Assembly (NCBI RefSeq): GCF_040183065.1
Contig: NW_027185566.1
Location: 62,001 to 126,000 of the forward strand
Direction: 5' to 3'
Length of the DNA stretch: 64,000 bases
From: Periplaneta americana
Taxonomy: Eukaryota; Arthropoda; Insecta; Blattodea; Blattidae
Part shown: positions 27,900 to 38,122 of the stretch, in pieces
Numbering within the stretch: the first letter of the stretch is position 1
How the letters are laid out: every line of letters starts with the position of its first letter
Position numbers and translations under genes: made by a program
Notes under the pieces: model-generated
Told to the model about the DNA's origin: nothing
Database searches by the model: none
Seen by the model: the letters and a program-made list of their open reading frames with translations, nothing else

Positions 27900-28676
27900 A
27901 TGAATATAGGTACTATAATTGGTGTTGTGGGTATGTATAGTATGCTCATTTTAGGAATTATTGAAGGGGGAGGATCTTTAGGGATGTTTTATGATCTCCC
28001 TGCAATTTTTATTGTTATTATTGGTTCTAGTTTGTGTATCATGGCGGGTTATCCTATGGAGTACTTTTTGAGAATTCCAACCTATTTGAAGATTGTTTTT
28101 ACCAGACATCATTTTGATTATATTGGTTTGATCCGCAATTTAGTTACTTTATCAGAAATAGCCAGAAGAGAAGGTCTTTTAAGTTTGGAGGATCGTATTT
28201 CGAGTATGGATAACGAGTTTATGCGTAAAGGGTTGCAGATGGCGGTGGATGGAGTTGATGAAACTATTGTGAAAAGAACTCTTCATAATGATATTGCACA
28301 GATGGCCACTCGTCATAAAGGTGGATACCTTATGTTTGAAACTTGGGCTATTTTAAGTCCATCTTTTGGTATGTTAGCTACCTTAGAGGGGTTGGTTATG
28401 ATGCTAGGAAACTTATCAGATATTTCTTCTGTTGGTCCTGGTATGTCTGCGGCTCTTTGTGGAACATTTTTTGGAGCCTTATTAGGATATGCCAATATGA
28501 CTCCTATTGCAAAAAAACTGGAAATGACTAGTGAAGAAGAAGTCCTTTATAAAGAAATTGCCACAGAAGGGATTTTATCTATTTTACATGGAGAAAGCCC
28601 TGTTTTAATGCAGGAAAAGCTTCTAACTTTTTTACCAATGAAAGATAGATTGAAATTCTCCGCTAAAGAAGGGTAA
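27900..28676 (+). CDS. motA: Flagellar motor stator protein MotA
   Basis: Ion-channel stator subunit. The 258-residue protein has four membrane segments (two at residues 4-50, two at about 148-205) around a cytoplasmic loop with the conserved charged region (LSEIARREGLLSLEDRISSM). The proline-containing segment SPSFGMLATLEGLVMMLGNL carries the family signature. GGAGG precedes the ATG. Works with MotB, encoded next. Confidence 0.96.
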   Translation: MNIGTIIGVVGMYSMLILGIIEGGGSLGMFYDLPAIFIVIIGSSLCIMAGYPMEYFLRIPTYLKIVFTRHHFDYIGLIRNLVTLSEIARREGLLSLEDRISSMDNEFMRKGLQMAVDGVDETIVKRTLHNDIAQMATRHKGGYLMFETWAILSPSFGMLATLEGLVMMLGNLSDISSVGPGMSAALCGTFFGALLGYANMTPIAKKLEMTSEEEVLYKEIATEGILSILHGESPVLMQEKLLTFLPMKDRLKFSAKEG

Positions 28677-28690
28677 ACAGGAGGTTTGTT

Positions 28691-29479
28691 ATGGCAGAAG
28701 AAGATAGTCAAGATTGTCCACCCTGTTTGCAACACGTCCCCTTATGGATGGTAACCTTTGCCGATATGGCGTCTTTGCTAATGGCCTTTTTTGTGTTATT
28801 GACTATTTTAATTCCCAAAGGGAATCCTAATTCGGCGGCAACTCAAGAAGCTATCGAATCTATTCAACAGTCCTTTTCTGGACAGGTAGATGGTGGGAAT
28901 GCATTGAGTGTAGGGAAACTATTAAATATGGGGTTTAATTTTAACAATCTTCCAAGTAGTACCCGTAATGTCAGAAGTACGGAGCAACTATTGGGCAAAG
29001 TCAGAGATTTGTTTTCAAATGAAATTCGTAGCCGAAAGGTTAATATTAATACCACAAAAGATGGATTTTCTATTACTCTTGTTGGAGATTTGTATTTTGC
29101 TTCTGGTAGCAGTGAACTTTCTCCTCAGGCGGGTCCTGTTTTAAAAAAAATTGGGGATTTGATTTTTGATCTCCAAAGATCCAGTGTAGATAATGCAGTA
29201 AAAGTAAAAGGTTTTGCAGATGCTAGTTTGATAAGACCCAATAGCTTGAAATATAAGAATAATTTAGCACTAACAAGTGCTAGATCTGCCAGTGTGATTG
29301 AGTATTTTTGGAATTATGGGGTGAGCCCGACCCGTATTGATAATGGGCAAACACTAGCTAAATTTCAAGCTGTAGGTTATGGTGAGTTTCAACCTCTAGA
29401 AAGGAATGTAACCCCAGAAGAAAGAGCTTACAATAGACGTGTAGAAATTGAATTTCTCAATGATCCAGATTCAAAGTAA
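28691..29479 (+). CDS. motB: Flagellar motor stator protein MotB
   Basis: Anchors the stator to peptidoglycan and completes the ion channel. A short cytoplasmic tail (with CPPC) is followed by one membrane segment, VTFADMASLLMAFFVLLTIL, whose Asp25 is the expected ion-binding residue. An OmpA-like peptidoglycan-binding domain occupies about residues 125-255, with VKVKGFADASLIR, NLALTSARSASVIEYF, and YNRRVEIEF at the end. No fliL follows, unlike in many spirochaete clusters. Confidence 0.95.
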   Translation: MAEEDSQDCPPCLQHVPLWMVTFADMASLLMAFFVLLTILIPKGNPNSAATQEAIESIQQSFSGQVDGGNALSVGKLLNMGFNFNNLPSSTRNVRSTEQLLGKVRDLFSNEIRSRKVNINTTKDGFSITLVGDLYFASGSSELSPQAGPVLKKIGDLIFDLQRSSVDNAVKVKGFADASLIRPNSLKYKNNLALTSARSASVIEYFWNYGVSPTRIDNGQTLAKFQAVGYGEFQPLERNVTPEERAYNRRVEIEFLNDPDSK

Positions 29480-29491
29480 GGTAAAATCACT

Positions 29492-30238
29492 ATGGAATGT
29501 TTAGTAATTGGTTTAGGTGTTTTTGGTCGTGCCGTGGCAAAAAATTTAAAGCAACAAGGGGCAGTTGTTGTTGGTGTTGATAATGATGAAAAAGCTCTAC
29601 AAGAGGCAGAAGCTTTTTTAGATGAAGCTATTAAATTAGATGCTTCCATTGAAGGAAATCTAAGACAGGTAGGAGTAGAACATTTTCATCACTGTTTTGT
29701 TTGCATTGGTTCTAGTATGGAAGCAAGTTTGACAACAACCTTAAATTTGAGTAATCTTGGAGTTACCAAATTAACCGCTAGAAGTAATTCTTATACTCAT
29801 GGACTGTTATTGCAAAAAATAGGTTCTATCAATATTGTTTCTCCAGAAATGGAAATGGCCAAGCAAATGGCCAAAGAAGTTCTCACAGATATTGAAAATT
29901 ATATCCGACTTAGAGATGATATGGTTATTCTAACCATCCCAACTCCAGAACTCATGCTTCATAAGAATCTACGGGAGCTTTCTCTTCGTAGAAAATATCA
30001 AATTCAGATTTTATGGATGGATAAATTTTCACCCTATGTGGATGGTCAGGGGAACGAAGGAACTTACGAAGAAAATATTGATTTTATCCCTTTAGATTAT
30101 CGTTTTAATGCCTTTGATCGTATTTCTGTTTTTGGAAATATCCAACATATTCAAGCATTTATTCAAGGTATGTCCAAAGATCCTACTAGCCAAAATCAAT
30201 TTTTTAGTAACGATGAAAAAGCTGATGAGATTGAATAA
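29492..30238 (+). CDS. KtrA/TrkA-type potassium channel regulatory subunit
   Basis: Cytoplasmic NAD/ATP-binding RCK protein that gates a Ktr/Trk potassium transporter. The 248-residue protein starts CLVIGLGVFGRAVAKNL (Rossmann GxGxxG), followed by VVGVDNDEKAL with the ribose-binding Asp, and a TrkA-C-type segment from about residue 130. The membrane subunit is not encoded here. It lies 12 bases after motB, an unusual but consistent co-orientation. The end overlaps the pseudouridine synthase start by 14 bases. Confidence 0.88.
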   Translation: MECLVIGLGVFGRAVAKNLKQQGAVVVGVDNDEKALQEAEAFLDEAIKLDASIEGNLRQVGVEHFHHCFVCIGSSMEASLTTTLNLSNLGVTKLTARSNSYTHGLLLQKIGSINIVSPEMEMAKQMAKEVLTDIENYIRLRDDMVILTIPTPELMLHKNLRELSLRRKYQIQILWMDKFSPYVDGQGNEGTYEENIDFIPLDYRFNAFDRISVFGNIQHIQAFIQGMSKDPTSQNQFFSNDEKADEIE

Positions 30239-30890
30239 GTACTTAGCTTTATGTGGTATAGGGTCTCGTAGGACTTGCGATCAACTGATTCAAGAGGGTT
30301 TAGTCCAGATTAACGGTACTGTGGCAGATTTAGGAACGGTTGTCCGTGTGGGGGTAGATCAAGTCGTATTCCAAGATCATCCTGTAAGTTTAGATATTAA
30401 GCGTTATTTTCTTTTTTATAAACCTGTGGGTGTGTTGACCACCACTATGGATCCCTATGGTCGTCCTTGTTTAGGGGATTATACTAAAAATTTGGGTATA
30501 AGAGTGTTTTCTGTAGGTCGATTAGACGCGGATTCTGAAGGATTATTATTTTTAACAAATGACGGAGATATGGCTCATAAAATTCAGCATCCTAAATATA
30601 AAATGCCAAAAAAGTATCGGGTTTGGTTGGATCAACATATTACAGACCAACAAAAATATCGCTTTGAACATGGGATTCAGTTAGAGGAGGGTACAACAGC
30701 CCCCACTCAAATACAATATATATCTCATTTAGAGTACGAGATTATACTAAGACAGGGTTGGAATAGACAAATCAGGCGGATGTTTTCTTTTTTGGGTATT
30801 CAGGTTACTCGTTTGCAGCGAACTTCTATTTCTTCCTTTCAGCTGGGTGATTTGAAGCCAGGTGAATTGAGAGAAATCCATTTACAATAA
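30225..30890 (+). CDS. RsuA/RluB/RluE-type rRNA pseudouridine synthase
   Basis: Converts specific uridines in rRNA to pseudouridine. An N-terminal S4 domain (RLNKYLALCGIGSRRTCDQL, then LVQINGTVADLG) precedes the catalytic domain with GRLDADSEGLLFLTNDGDMA, where Asp is the nucleophile, and GWNRQIRRMFSFLG. I chose the ATG at 30225, which gives the usual MRLNKYLA start; an ATG at 30213 is equally possible. A long open frame to 30108 is a shadow of ktrA. Exact rRNA target cannot be told. Confidence 0.9.
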   Translation: MRLNKYLALCGIGSRRTCDQLIQEGLVQINGTVADLGTVVRVGVDQVVFQDHPVSLDIKRYFLFYKPVGVLTTTMDPYGRPCLGDYTKNLGIRVFSVGRLDADSEGLLFLTNDGDMAHKIQHPKYKMPKKYRVWLDQHITDQQKYRFEHGIQLEEGTTAPTQIQYISHLEYEIILRQGWNRQIRRMFSFLGIQVTRLQRTSISSFQLGDLKPGELREIHLQ

Positions 30891-30937
30891 ATATTTTCAA
30901 AAAAATATTGACTTCCTTTTTCTACGGTATTATCTTT

Positions 30938-30943
30938 TATAAT
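30938..30943 (+). promoter_or_regulatory. -10 box of the tRNA promoter
   Basis: A perfect TATAAT ends 7 bases before the mature tRNA-Lys, so transcription would start at about its first base. A TTGACT lies 24 bases further upstream, too far for a standard spacer, so the -35 is weak or absent. Confidence 0.5.
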
Positions 30944-30950
30944 ATGAGTT

Positions 30951-31023
30951 GGGCTGTTAGCTCAGTTGGTAGAGCATCGCCCTTTTAAGGCGTGGGTCGA
31001 AGGTTCGAGCCCTTCACAGCTCA
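30951..31023 (+). tRNA. tRNA-Lys (UUU)
   Basis: I folded it by hand. The acceptor is GGGCTGT / ACAGCTC, the D stem GCTC / GAGC, the anticodon loop CTTTTAA (anticodon TTT) and the T arm GAAGG-TTCGAGC-CCTTC, with discriminator A. The outermost anticodon-stem pair is U-U. CCA is not encoded. Confidence 0.95.
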
Positions 31024-31039
31024 TATATAGAGTCTTTGT

Positions 31040-31111
31040 GCTCCCATCGTCTAGAGGTTAGGACATCAGGTTTTCATCCTGGGAACAGGGGTTCAATTCC
31101 CCTTGGGAGTG
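31040..31111 (+). tRNA. tRNA-Glu (UUC)
   Basis: The acceptor is GCTCCCA / TGGGAGT with a terminal G-U pair, the anticodon stem-loop CAGG-TTTTCAT-CCTG gives anticodon TTC, and the T arm AGGGG-TTCAATT-CCCCT is standard. Discriminator G, no encoded CCA. Lies 16 bases after tRNA-Lys and was probably cotranscribed with it. Confidence 0.95.
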
Positions 31112-31128
31112 CTTTTCTTGGATAAGAA

Positions 31129-31584
31129 ATGAAAGTAGCAATAGCGTCGGATCACGGTGGCTTTCTTCTGAAAGCGCATCTTGTCAATTATCTTCAATCT
31201 CAAGGTTATCAAATGCAGGATTTAGGTCCTACTACTGACAGTTCTGTCGATTATCCTCTTTTTGCAAAAGAGGTAGCCTTATCTGTACAATCAAAGCAAT
31301 CAGATTTTGGTGTATTAGTTTGTTCTACTGGAGTGGGTGTGAGTATTGTTGCGAATCGTTTTTCAGGAGTTCGAGCTGTGAACTGTGAGCAAGAATTTAT
31401 TGCAAGAATGAGTCGAGAACACAATAACGCTAATGTTATTTGTTTTGGTCAGAAGACGGTGGCATTTAATGCGGCGGAGCGAATGTTGGATATTTTTTTA
31501 TCAACTTCTTCTTCTACGGAGACTAGACATCATCATCGAGTTCGGCTTATAGATCATCTACTACAAGATGGAAATTCTGAATGA
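31129..31584 (+). CDS. rpiB: Ribose-5-phosphate isomerase B
   Basis: Interconverts ribose-5-phosphate and ribulose-5-phosphate. The 151-residue protein has the RpiB/LacAB signatures: IASDHGGFLLKAHL near the N-terminus, the catalytic CSTGVGVSIVANRF segment (Cys as base) and REHNNANVICFGQK. Located only 17 bases after tRNA-Glu, so its transcript may derive from the tRNA promoter. Confidence 0.95.
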   Translation: MKVAIASDHGGFLLKAHLVNYLQSQGYQMQDLGPTTDSSVDYPLFAKEVALSVQSKQSDFGVLVCSTGVGVSIVANRFSGVRAVNCEQEFIARMSREHNNANVICFGQKTVAFNAAERMLDIFLSTSSSTETRHHHRVRLIDHLLQDGNSE

Positions 31585-31605
31585 ATTCAAGGTTATCTAA
31601 CCAAT

Positions 31606-32337
31606 ATGTTCAATCCTCATTCTTCTATATACCAAGTTGAGAGTACTTTTTTTCAAGGACCTATTGAGGTGCTTTATCAACTGATTCAAAAAAACGAGTT
31701 AGATATTACAGAAATTAGTTTGGCGGCTATCACAAAAGAGTATTTACAGTATATTCAAGATCTTCCTCAAAAATATCAAGAAAGAGTTCCCCTCTTTTTG
31801 GAAATAGCATCTCACCTAGTCTATATAAAATCCAAATCATTACTACCATTTTGTAAGGTAGAGGAAGTTACAGAAGAAAAGGAGTATACCCATTTACTTT
31901 TGGAGAGAATTTTATTTTTTTCTAGATTAGAAAAGGGACTTATTTTTTTGAGAGAAAGATTTCTTTCTTGGAATTACCAAAGAGCAAGGAACGAATATTC
32001 CGTTTTGGTACGGGGGGAATACTCTTTAGTGCCCACAACTGTTTATCATCTTGTGGAACATACAGTGCCTTGGTTAAAACAAAGACAACCGCATTCACTC
32101 AGTAAAGGAGAAATAAAATCTTTGTATTTAGGTATAGAAGAGCGATGGGAATGGATAGTGTGTCAAATTTTGGATAGTATGGGCAATGAATTTTTTTCTC
32201 TTGTTAAAAATTTACCTCGAATAGACCAAATTATTAGTTTTCTTTCTCTTTTGGAAAAGGTGAAACAACAAGTTTTAATGGCAGAACAAAAAGAATTATT
32301 TGCAGAAATTATTTTGGAGCTAAAAGATGGAAAGTAG
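31606..32337 (+). CDS. scpA: Chromosome segregation protein ScpA (kleisin)
   Basis: Bridges SMC heads in the condensin complex. The 243-residue protein has the N-terminal kleisin helix region (FFQGPIEVLYQLIQKNELDI, then ITEISLAAITKEYLQYI) and a C-terminal winged-helix part (VCQILDSMGNEFFSLV). No strong ribosome site is seen before the ATG; AAGG lies 13 bases upstream. Overlaps scpB by 11 bases. The smc gene is not in the window. Confidence 0.92.
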   Translation: MFNPHSSIYQVESTFFQGPIEVLYQLIQKNELDITEISLAAITKEYLQYIQDLPQKYQERVPLFLEIASHLVYIKSKSLLPFCKVEEVTEEKEYTHLLLERILFFSRLEKGLIFLRERFLSWNYQRARNEYSVLVRGEYSLVPTTVYHLVEHTVPWLKQRQPHSLSKGEIKSLYLGIEERWEWIVCQILDSMGNEFFSLVKNLPRIDQIISFLSLLEKVKQQVLMAEQKELFAEIILELKDGK

Positions 32338-32866
32338 TCAAAAAGAAAAAATAAAAATGTTAGAAGCTATACTTTTTATGGAAAATCAACCTATCTCTTA
32401 CACAGAAATTATGGATATTTTACATCTCAATAAAGTGGAATTATCAATAGTTGTGGATAGTCTAGCAGTCTTATATGCCCAAAACGATTCCGCACTGGAA
32501 GTGGTGAATTTGAATCAATATGTTAGTTTAAAGCCTACAGATAATATTTTAGAAAATCTTAAGGAAAGGTATAAAGGCCTTCAAGAAAAAAAACTAACCC
32601 CTCTTATATTGTCTGTTTTAGGGATTATTGCCTATAAAGGTCCTTTGACACGAGCTGAGATTGATGAAATACGAGGGATAGATTCTTCGTATGCCATTAA
32701 AAGACTTTTACAAGAAGGTTTAATAGAATTGGCGGGTAAAAAAGAAATGTTAGGCAATCCTAATTTATACAAAGTTAGTTTAGCTTTTTATAGTTTTTTT
32801 GGTCTTAAAAGTTTAGACGATTTGCCCAATATTGATGATTTTCAATCTCTATATACGGATAGCTAA
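32327..32866 (+). CDS. scpB: Chromosome segregation protein ScpB
   Basis: Regulatory subunit of SMC-ScpAB. The 179-residue protein consists of two winged-helix domains. Family features are KMLEAILFMENQPISYTEIM, LSVLGIIAYKGPLTRAEIDEIRG and the end FYSFFGLKSLDDLP. A GGAG lies within the overlap with scpA, 10 bases before the ATG. The next gene, rpsL, begins after about 100 A+T-rich bases that hold a short weak hairpin (ATTTCA / TGAAAT). Confidence 0.93.
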   Translation: MESSQKEKIKMLEAILFMENQPISYTEIMDILHLNKVELSIVVDSLAVLYAQNDSALEVVNLNQYVSLKPTDNILENLKERYKGLQEKKLTPLILSVLGIIAYKGPLTRAEIDEIRGIDSSYAIKRLLQEGLIELAGKKEMLGNPNLYKVSLAFYSFFGLKSLDDLPNIDDFQSLYTDS

Positions 32867-32967
32867 GGTTGTTTTATAAAAAAATTTCATATTTTTGAAA
32901 TATTTAGATAGATTTAATAGACTCATATTTTGTGATAAATAAACTATTTAAAGGGACAGATTCTTTT

Positions 32968-33339
32968 ATGCCAACAATTAATCAGCTTATCCGTAAGGGA
33001 AGAAAAAAAGTAACTAGCAAAAGTAAATCTCCAGCGCTTGAGAAGTGCCCTCAAAAAAGAGGAGTTTGTGTTCGTGTTATGACCGTAACGCCTAAAAAAC
33101 CTAACTCTGCTCTTCGTAAAGTGGCTCGTATCAGACTCAGCAATGGTTATGAAGTAACTGGATATATTCCAGGTATCGGGCATAACCTTCAAGAACACTC
33201 CGTTGTTCTTATTAGGGGCGGTCGTGTTAAGGATCTGCCAGGGGTGAGGTATCATATTCTTCGTGGAGCTTTAGATACTGCTGGTGTTGTTAATAGAAAA
33301 AGAGGTCGTTCTCTTTATGGTGCAAAAAAACCTAAGTAA
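32968..33339 (+). CDS. rpsL: Ribosomal protein uS12
   Basis: Decoding-centre protein of the 30S subunit, 123 residues. I chose the ATG at 32968 ([13 protein letters not shown]); an in-frame GTG at 32932 adds an unlikely tail. The decoding loops [15 protein letters not shown] and [12 protein letters not shown] are of wild type, with the Lys residues associated with streptomycin sensitivity. First gene of the continuous ribosomal block; the promoter upstream is not clearly readable. Confidence 0.97.
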   Translation: MPTINQLIRKGRKKVTSKSKSPALEKCPQKRGVCVRVMTVTPKKPNSALRKVARIRLSNGYEVTGYIPGIGHNLQEHSVVLIRGGRVKDLPGVRYHILRGALDTAGVVNRKRGRSLYGAKKPK

Positions 33340-33349
33340 TAAGGAATGA

Positions 33350-33826
<477 letters not shown>

Positions 33827-33836
33827 GGGTTTGTAA

Positions 33837-35918
33837 ATGGCTGGTGATATGTCAATGGATAAAATTCGTAATATTGGAATTATGGCTCATATTGATGCTG
33901 GTAAGACCACAACAACAGAGCGTGTTTTATATTATACGGGGAAAATTCATAAGATTGGTGAAGTTCATGAAGGTGCGGCCGAAATGGACTGGATGGAGCA
34001 GGAAAAAGAGAGAGGGATCACCATTACTAGTGCGGCTACAACCTGTACTTGGAATGATCATCGTATTAATATTATCGATACCCCAGGTCACGTGGATTTT
34101 ACGATTGAAGTGGAGCGTTCTTTAAGGGTTTTAGATGGTGCTGTAGGTGTTTTTGATGCTGTGAATGGGGTAGAGCCTCAATCTGAAACTGTTTGGAGAC
34201 AGGCAGATAAATATAAGGTGCCTCGTATTGCTTTTATGAATAAGATGGATAAAATCGGGGCCGATTTTTTTGGTTCTATTAAAACAATGCATGACCGTCT
34301 AAAAGCAAATGCAATTGCTATTCAGATGCCTATTGGGGCTGAGGATAAGTTTGCAGGTTTAATAGATTTAGTGGAACAAAAAGCTTATATATGGTTGGGC
34401 GAAGAGCTTGGTGCTAAGTTTGATGTGGTGGATATTCCAGAAGAATATAAGGCAGATGTAAAAAAACATAGAGATGTTATGATTGAGGCTTTAGCGGATG
34501 TGGATGAGTCTCTTATGGAGAAATATTTAGAAGGCGTGGAGCCTACTGTTGCAGAAATCAAAAAAGCGATTCGTGCTGGTGTTGTTGGGTTCAAAATTTT
34601 CCCAGTACTTTGTGGATCTTCCTTTAAAAATAAGGGTGTGCAGCCATTGTTAGATGCAGTTGTCGAGTATCTTCCGTCTCCTGCTGATATTGGGCATATT
34701 ACAGGGATTGATCCTAAAGATGGGGCAGAGTTAGATCGTCAATTTTCTGTAGATGAGCCGTTTTCTGCTTTGGCATTTAAAATTATGGCAGATCCATATG
34801 TGGGTAAATTAACCTTTACTCGTATTTATTCTGGTCGTTTAGAGTCTGGAAGTTATATTTATAATTCTAATAAGGGCGAACGAGAAAGAATTGGTAGAAT
34901 TCTTATGATGCATGCCAACAAGAGGGAAGAGGTTAAAGAGGCGACAGCAGGAAATATTGTTGCTATTGTCGGTTTGAAGCATACTCTTACGGGAGATACT
35001 CTTTGTGCAGAGAATGCGCCTGTTATTTTAGAGTCCATTGAATTTCCAGAGCCAGTTATCTCTATTGCTGTAGAGCCTAAAACTAAGAATGATCAAGAAA
35101 AACTTTCTTTGGCTTTACAAAAATTGGCGGAAGAGGATCCATCATTTAGAGTTTCTGTAGATGAAGAAAGTAATCAGACTTTGATTGCTGGAATGGGTGA
35201 GCTTCACTTGGAGATTATTGTAGATCGTTTGAAAAGAGAATATAAAGTGGAAGTTAATGTCGGTAAGCCTCAAGTTGCTTATCGTGAAAAAATTAAAGGT
35301 AAAGCTGGTGCTGAGAGTAAGTATATAAAACAGACAGGTGGACGTGGTCAGTATGGGCATGTTATTCTTGAGGTAGAGCCTTTAGAGCCAGGGTCTGGAT
35401 TTGTGTTTGAGGATAAAGTCACTGGGGGGCGTATCCCTAAAGAGTATATTCCTGCTGTGGAGAAGGGTATTCGTGAAGCTATGGATAAAGGTGTTTTAAC
35501 TAATTATCCTATGGTGGATCTGAAAGCTACTCTTTTGGATGGATCTTATCATGATGTTGATTCTTCGGAGATGGCATTTAAAATTGCGGGTTCTATGGGT
35601 TTTAAAGAGGCTGCTAAGAAGGCGGGAGTTACTATTTTGGAACCTATTATGGATGTAGAAGTTGTGACGCCGGAAGAATATATGGGCGACGTAATTGGTG
35701 ATTTGAATAGTAGACGAGGTAAAATACGAGAATTTATTGATAGATCAGGAGCTAAGGTGGTGTATGCGGATCTTCCTATGTCTTCTATGTTTGGTTATTC
35801 CACAGATTTAAGGTCTAGAACACAGGGGAGAGCAAATTATAGTATGCAATTCTCTCATTACGAAGAAGTTCCTAATAATGTTAAAGAAGAACTGGTTGCA
35901 AAAACAGCTGGTAAATAA
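33837..35918 (+). CDS. fusA: Elongation factor G
   Basis: GTPase that drives translocation, 693 residues. G1 is [13 protein letters not shown]2 [12 protein letters not shown]3 DTPGHVDFT and G4 NKMDK. The later domains include [18 protein letters not shown] and the C-terminal [20 protein letters not shown]. It is a regular EF-G placed between rpsG and tuf, as in str operons. The ATG at 33837 follows a GGGG ribosome site. Confidence 0.98.
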   Translation: MAGDMSMDKIRNIGIMAHIDAGKTTTTERVLYYTGKIHKIGEVHEGAAEMDWMEQEKERGITITSAATTCTWNDHRINIIDTPGHVDFTIEVERSLRVLDGAVGVFDAVNGVEPQSETVWRQADKYKVPRIAFMNKMDKIGADFFGSIKTMHDRLKANAIAIQMPIGAEDKFAGLIDLVEQKAYIWLGEELGAKFDVVDIPEEYKADVKKHRDVMIEALADVDESLMEKYLEGVEPTVAEIKKAIRAGVVGFKIFPVLCGSSFKNKGVQPLLDAVVEYLPSPADIGHITGIDPKDGAELDRQFSVDEPFSALAFKIMADPYVGKLTFTRIYSGRLESGSYIYNSNKGERERIGRILMMHANKREEVKEATAGNIVAIVGLKHTLTGDTLCAENAPVILESIEFPEPVISIAVEPKTKNDQEKLSLALQKLAEEDPSFRVSVDEESNQTLIAGMGELHLEIIVDRLKREYKVEVNVGKPQVAYREKIKGKAGAESKYIKQTGGRGQYGHVILEVEPLEPGSGFVFEDKVTGGRIPKEYIPAVEKGIREAMDKGVLTNYPMVDLKATLLDGSYHDVDSSEMAFKIAGSMGFKEAAKKAGVTILEPIMDVEVVTPEEYMGDVIGDLNSRRGKIREFIDRSGAKVVYADLPMSSMFGYSTDLRSRTQGRANYSMQFSHYEEVPNNVKEELVAKTAGK

Positions 35919-35947
35919 AAAAAATAAATAATTTCCGGAGGAAGGAT

Positions 35948-37159
35948 ATGTCTAAAGAAAAATTTAGTAGAGATAAGGAGCATGTAAATGTTGGTACTAT
36001 CGGTCACGTTGATCACGGTAAAACAACTTTAACTGCTGCGTTAACCAGTGTTGCTGCTGCTTTAGGAAAAGCAGAAGCTAGAGCTTATAATGAGATTGAT
36101 AATGCTCCTGAAGAAAAAGAAAGAGGAATTACGATTAATACCTCTCACGTTGAGTATGAAACTGATAAAAGACACTATGCTCACGTCGACTGTCCAGGTC
36201 ACGCCGATTATGTTAAAAATATGATTACTGGTGCTGCACAGATGGATGGAGCTATTTTGGTTGTTTCTGCGGCGGATGGTCCTATGCCACAAACTAGGGA
36301 GCATATTCTTTTGGCAAGACAAGTCGGAGTCCCTAGAATCACTGTATTTATGAATAAGGTAGATATGGTTGATGATCCAGAATTGTTAGAATTAGTAGAG
36401 ATGGAAATTAGAGATCTTTTGAATACTTATCAGTTTCCAGGAGACGAGATTCCGTTTGTTCAGGGTTCTGCCCTTAAAGCCTTAGAAAAAGTTCAGGCAG
36501 GGAAGATTTCTGGGGATGAGCCAGAAGTAAAATGTATTATGGATCTTTTTGACAATCTTGACAATTATATTGTTGCTCCTGAGCGTGAAATTGAAAAACC
36601 ATTCCTTATGCCAATTGAAGATGTATTCACTATTACAGGTCGTGGAACTGTTGTTACAGGAAGAATTGAAAGAGGAATGATTAAAGTTGGACAAGAAATT
36701 GAAATTGTTGGGCTTGGAAAACCAACAGCAAAAACTACTGTCACTGGAATTGAAATGTTCAGAAAAGAACTGGATGAAGGAATGGCAGGAGATAACGCAG
36801 GGCTTCTTTTAAGAGGTACCAAAAAAGAAGATGTAGAAAGAGGTCAGGTCTGTGCTAAACCAGGAAGTATTACTCCTCACAGAAAATTTTTAGCTGAAGT
36901 TTACGTTCTTAAAAAAGAAGAGGGCGGACGACACAAGCCATTTATTACTGGTTATAGACCACAATTTTACTTTAGAACAACCGATGTTACAGGGTCTATT
37001 GAGCTTCAAGCGGGGCAAGAGGTTATTATGCCAGGAGACAACACACAAATTACCGTAGATCTTATCTATCCAGTTGCTATGGAAGAAGGGCTAAGATTTG
37101 CTATCCGTGAGGGTGGAAGAACTATTGGTGCTGGTGTTGTTGCTAAAATTATTGAGTAA
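35948..37159 (+). CDS. tuf: Elongation factor Tu
   Basis: Delivers aminoacyl-tRNA to the ribosome. 403 residues with [40 protein letters not shown] and NKVDMVDD, followed by domains 2 and 3 ([29 protein letters not shown]). The strongest ribosome site of the block, CCGGAGGAAGG, precedes it, in keeping with its high expression. The start of rpsJ follows only 5 bases after its stop. Confidence 0.98.
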   Translation: MSKEKFSRDKEHVNVGTIGHVDHGKTTLTAALTSVAAALGKAEARAYNEIDNAPEEKERGITINTSHVEYETDKRHYAHVDCPGHADYVKNMITGAAQMDGAILVVSAADGPMPQTREHILLARQVGVPRITVFMNKVDMVDDPELLELVEMEIRDLLNTYQFPGDEIPFVQGSALKALEKVQAGKISGDEPEVKCIMDLFDNLDNYIVAPEREIEKPFLMPIEDVFTITGRGTVVTGRIERGMIKVGQEIEIVGLGKPTAKTTVTGIEMFRKELDEGMAGDNAGLLLRGTKKEDVERGQVCAKPGSITPHRKFLAEVYVLKKEEGGRHKPFITGYRPQFYFRTTDVTGSIELQAGQEVIMPGDNTQITVDLIYPVAMEEGLRFAIREGGRTIGAGVVAKIIE

Positions 37160-37164
37160 TTAGT

Positions 37165-37476
37165 ATGGCTGTCATGAATAGAATCAGAATTAGTTTACAA
37201 AGTTTTGATCATAGGCTTCTTGAAAAATCTCTAGAGAGTATTATGGAGGTTTTAGTTCATGGAGTCGGCGCAAAGGTCTCAGGACCTGTGCCGCTCCCTG
37301 CTAAAATTAAAAAATATACTGTTCTCAGATCTCCGCACGTTGATAAAAAATCTCGTGATCAGTTTGAGGTGCGTATACATAAAAGGATTTTAGATATTTT
37401 AGATCCAGATGATAAGGTTGTAGAGGGTTTGAAAACATTGAGACTTCCTACTGGAGTTCAAGTTCAAATTAAGTAA
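37165..37476 (+). CDS. rpsJ: Ribosomal protein uS10
   Basis: 30S protein and NusE partner of NusB in antitermination. 103 residues with [20 protein letters not shown], the loop [20 protein letters not shown] and [19 protein letters not shown]. No clear ribosome site; translation is probably coupled to tuf. Opens the S10 section of the block. Confidence 0.96.
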   Translation: MAVMNRIRISLQSFDHRLLEKSLESIMEVLVHGVGAKVSGPVPLPAKIKKYTVLRSPHVDKKSRDQFEVRIHKRILDILDPDDKVVEGLKTLRLPTGVQVQIK

Positions 37477-37485
37477 GGAGTTTAT

Positions 37486-38118
37486 ATGTCGTTGGGAATG
37501 ATGGGACGAAAAGTCGGAATGACCCAAGTCTTCAGTTCTGAGGGTATGGCAGTGCCAGTCACTATTGTATCTCTCGAGGGAAATCAGGTTTTAGAAGTTA
37601 AAGAATATACTAAACATTTTTCTCTTGTTTTAGGATTTGAAGAAAAAGTCAAAAGAGTGACTCAAGCGGTGGCAGGTCATTTTAAGAAGATAGGTGAAAA
37701 AACAGGTTCTACTGTAACTCCTAAGAAATATATTAAAGAATTCTCTTTTAAAGAAAATCCGAAGCATAAGGCTGGGGATATTCTATCTATTGATTTATTT
37801 CAAGAAAATGAAAAAATTTCTGTTACAGGGACGAGTAAAGGGAAAGGGACGCAAGGAGTTCTCAAAAGACATAAAATGTCTGGAGGTCCTGCATCTCATG
37901 GTTCTCATAATCACAGAAGACCTGGTTCCATTGGTTCTGGAACTTTTCCTGCACGTGTTTGGAAAGGGAAAAAGATGGAAGGACGAATGGGTAACGAACA
38001 AGTTACAGTTCGTAATTTATTAATTTATAAAATTGATTCAGAAAATAATCTTCTTTATATCAAAGGTGCAGTTCCTGGTGGTAAAAGAGGATTACTCTTT
38101 ATTAAGAAGCAAGGGTAA
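37486..38118 (+). CDS. rplC: Ribosomal protein uL3
   Basis: Early 50S assembly protein, 210 residues, starting MSLGMMGRKVGMTQVFSSEG. The central loop reads SKGKGTQGVLKRHKMSGGPA followed by SHGSHNHRRPGSIG, the family signature with the Gln-containing tip near the peptidyl-transferase centre. GGAG lies before the ATG. Confidence 0.97.
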   Translation: MSLGMMGRKVGMTQVFSSEGMAVPVTIVSLEGNQVLEVKEYTKHFSLVLGFEEKVKRVTQAVAGHFKKIGEKTGSTVTPKKYIKEFSFKENPKHKAGDILSIDLFQENEKISVTGTSKGKGTQGVLKRHKMSGGPASHGSHNHRRPGSIGSGTFPARVWKGKKMEGRMGNEQVTVRNLLIYKIDSENNLLYIKGAVPGGKRGLLFIKKQG

Positions 38119-38122
38119 CAAT

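Noticed and set aside
30108-30212. Long 5' extension of the pseudouridine synthase frame
   Set aside because: It lies within ktrA in another frame and lacks any family similarity; the enzyme starts at 30225 or 30213.
32881-32967. Sigma-70 promoter for rpsL
   Set aside because: TTGAAA at 32895 has no acceptable -10 box at 16-18 bases, so I do not annotate a promoter there.
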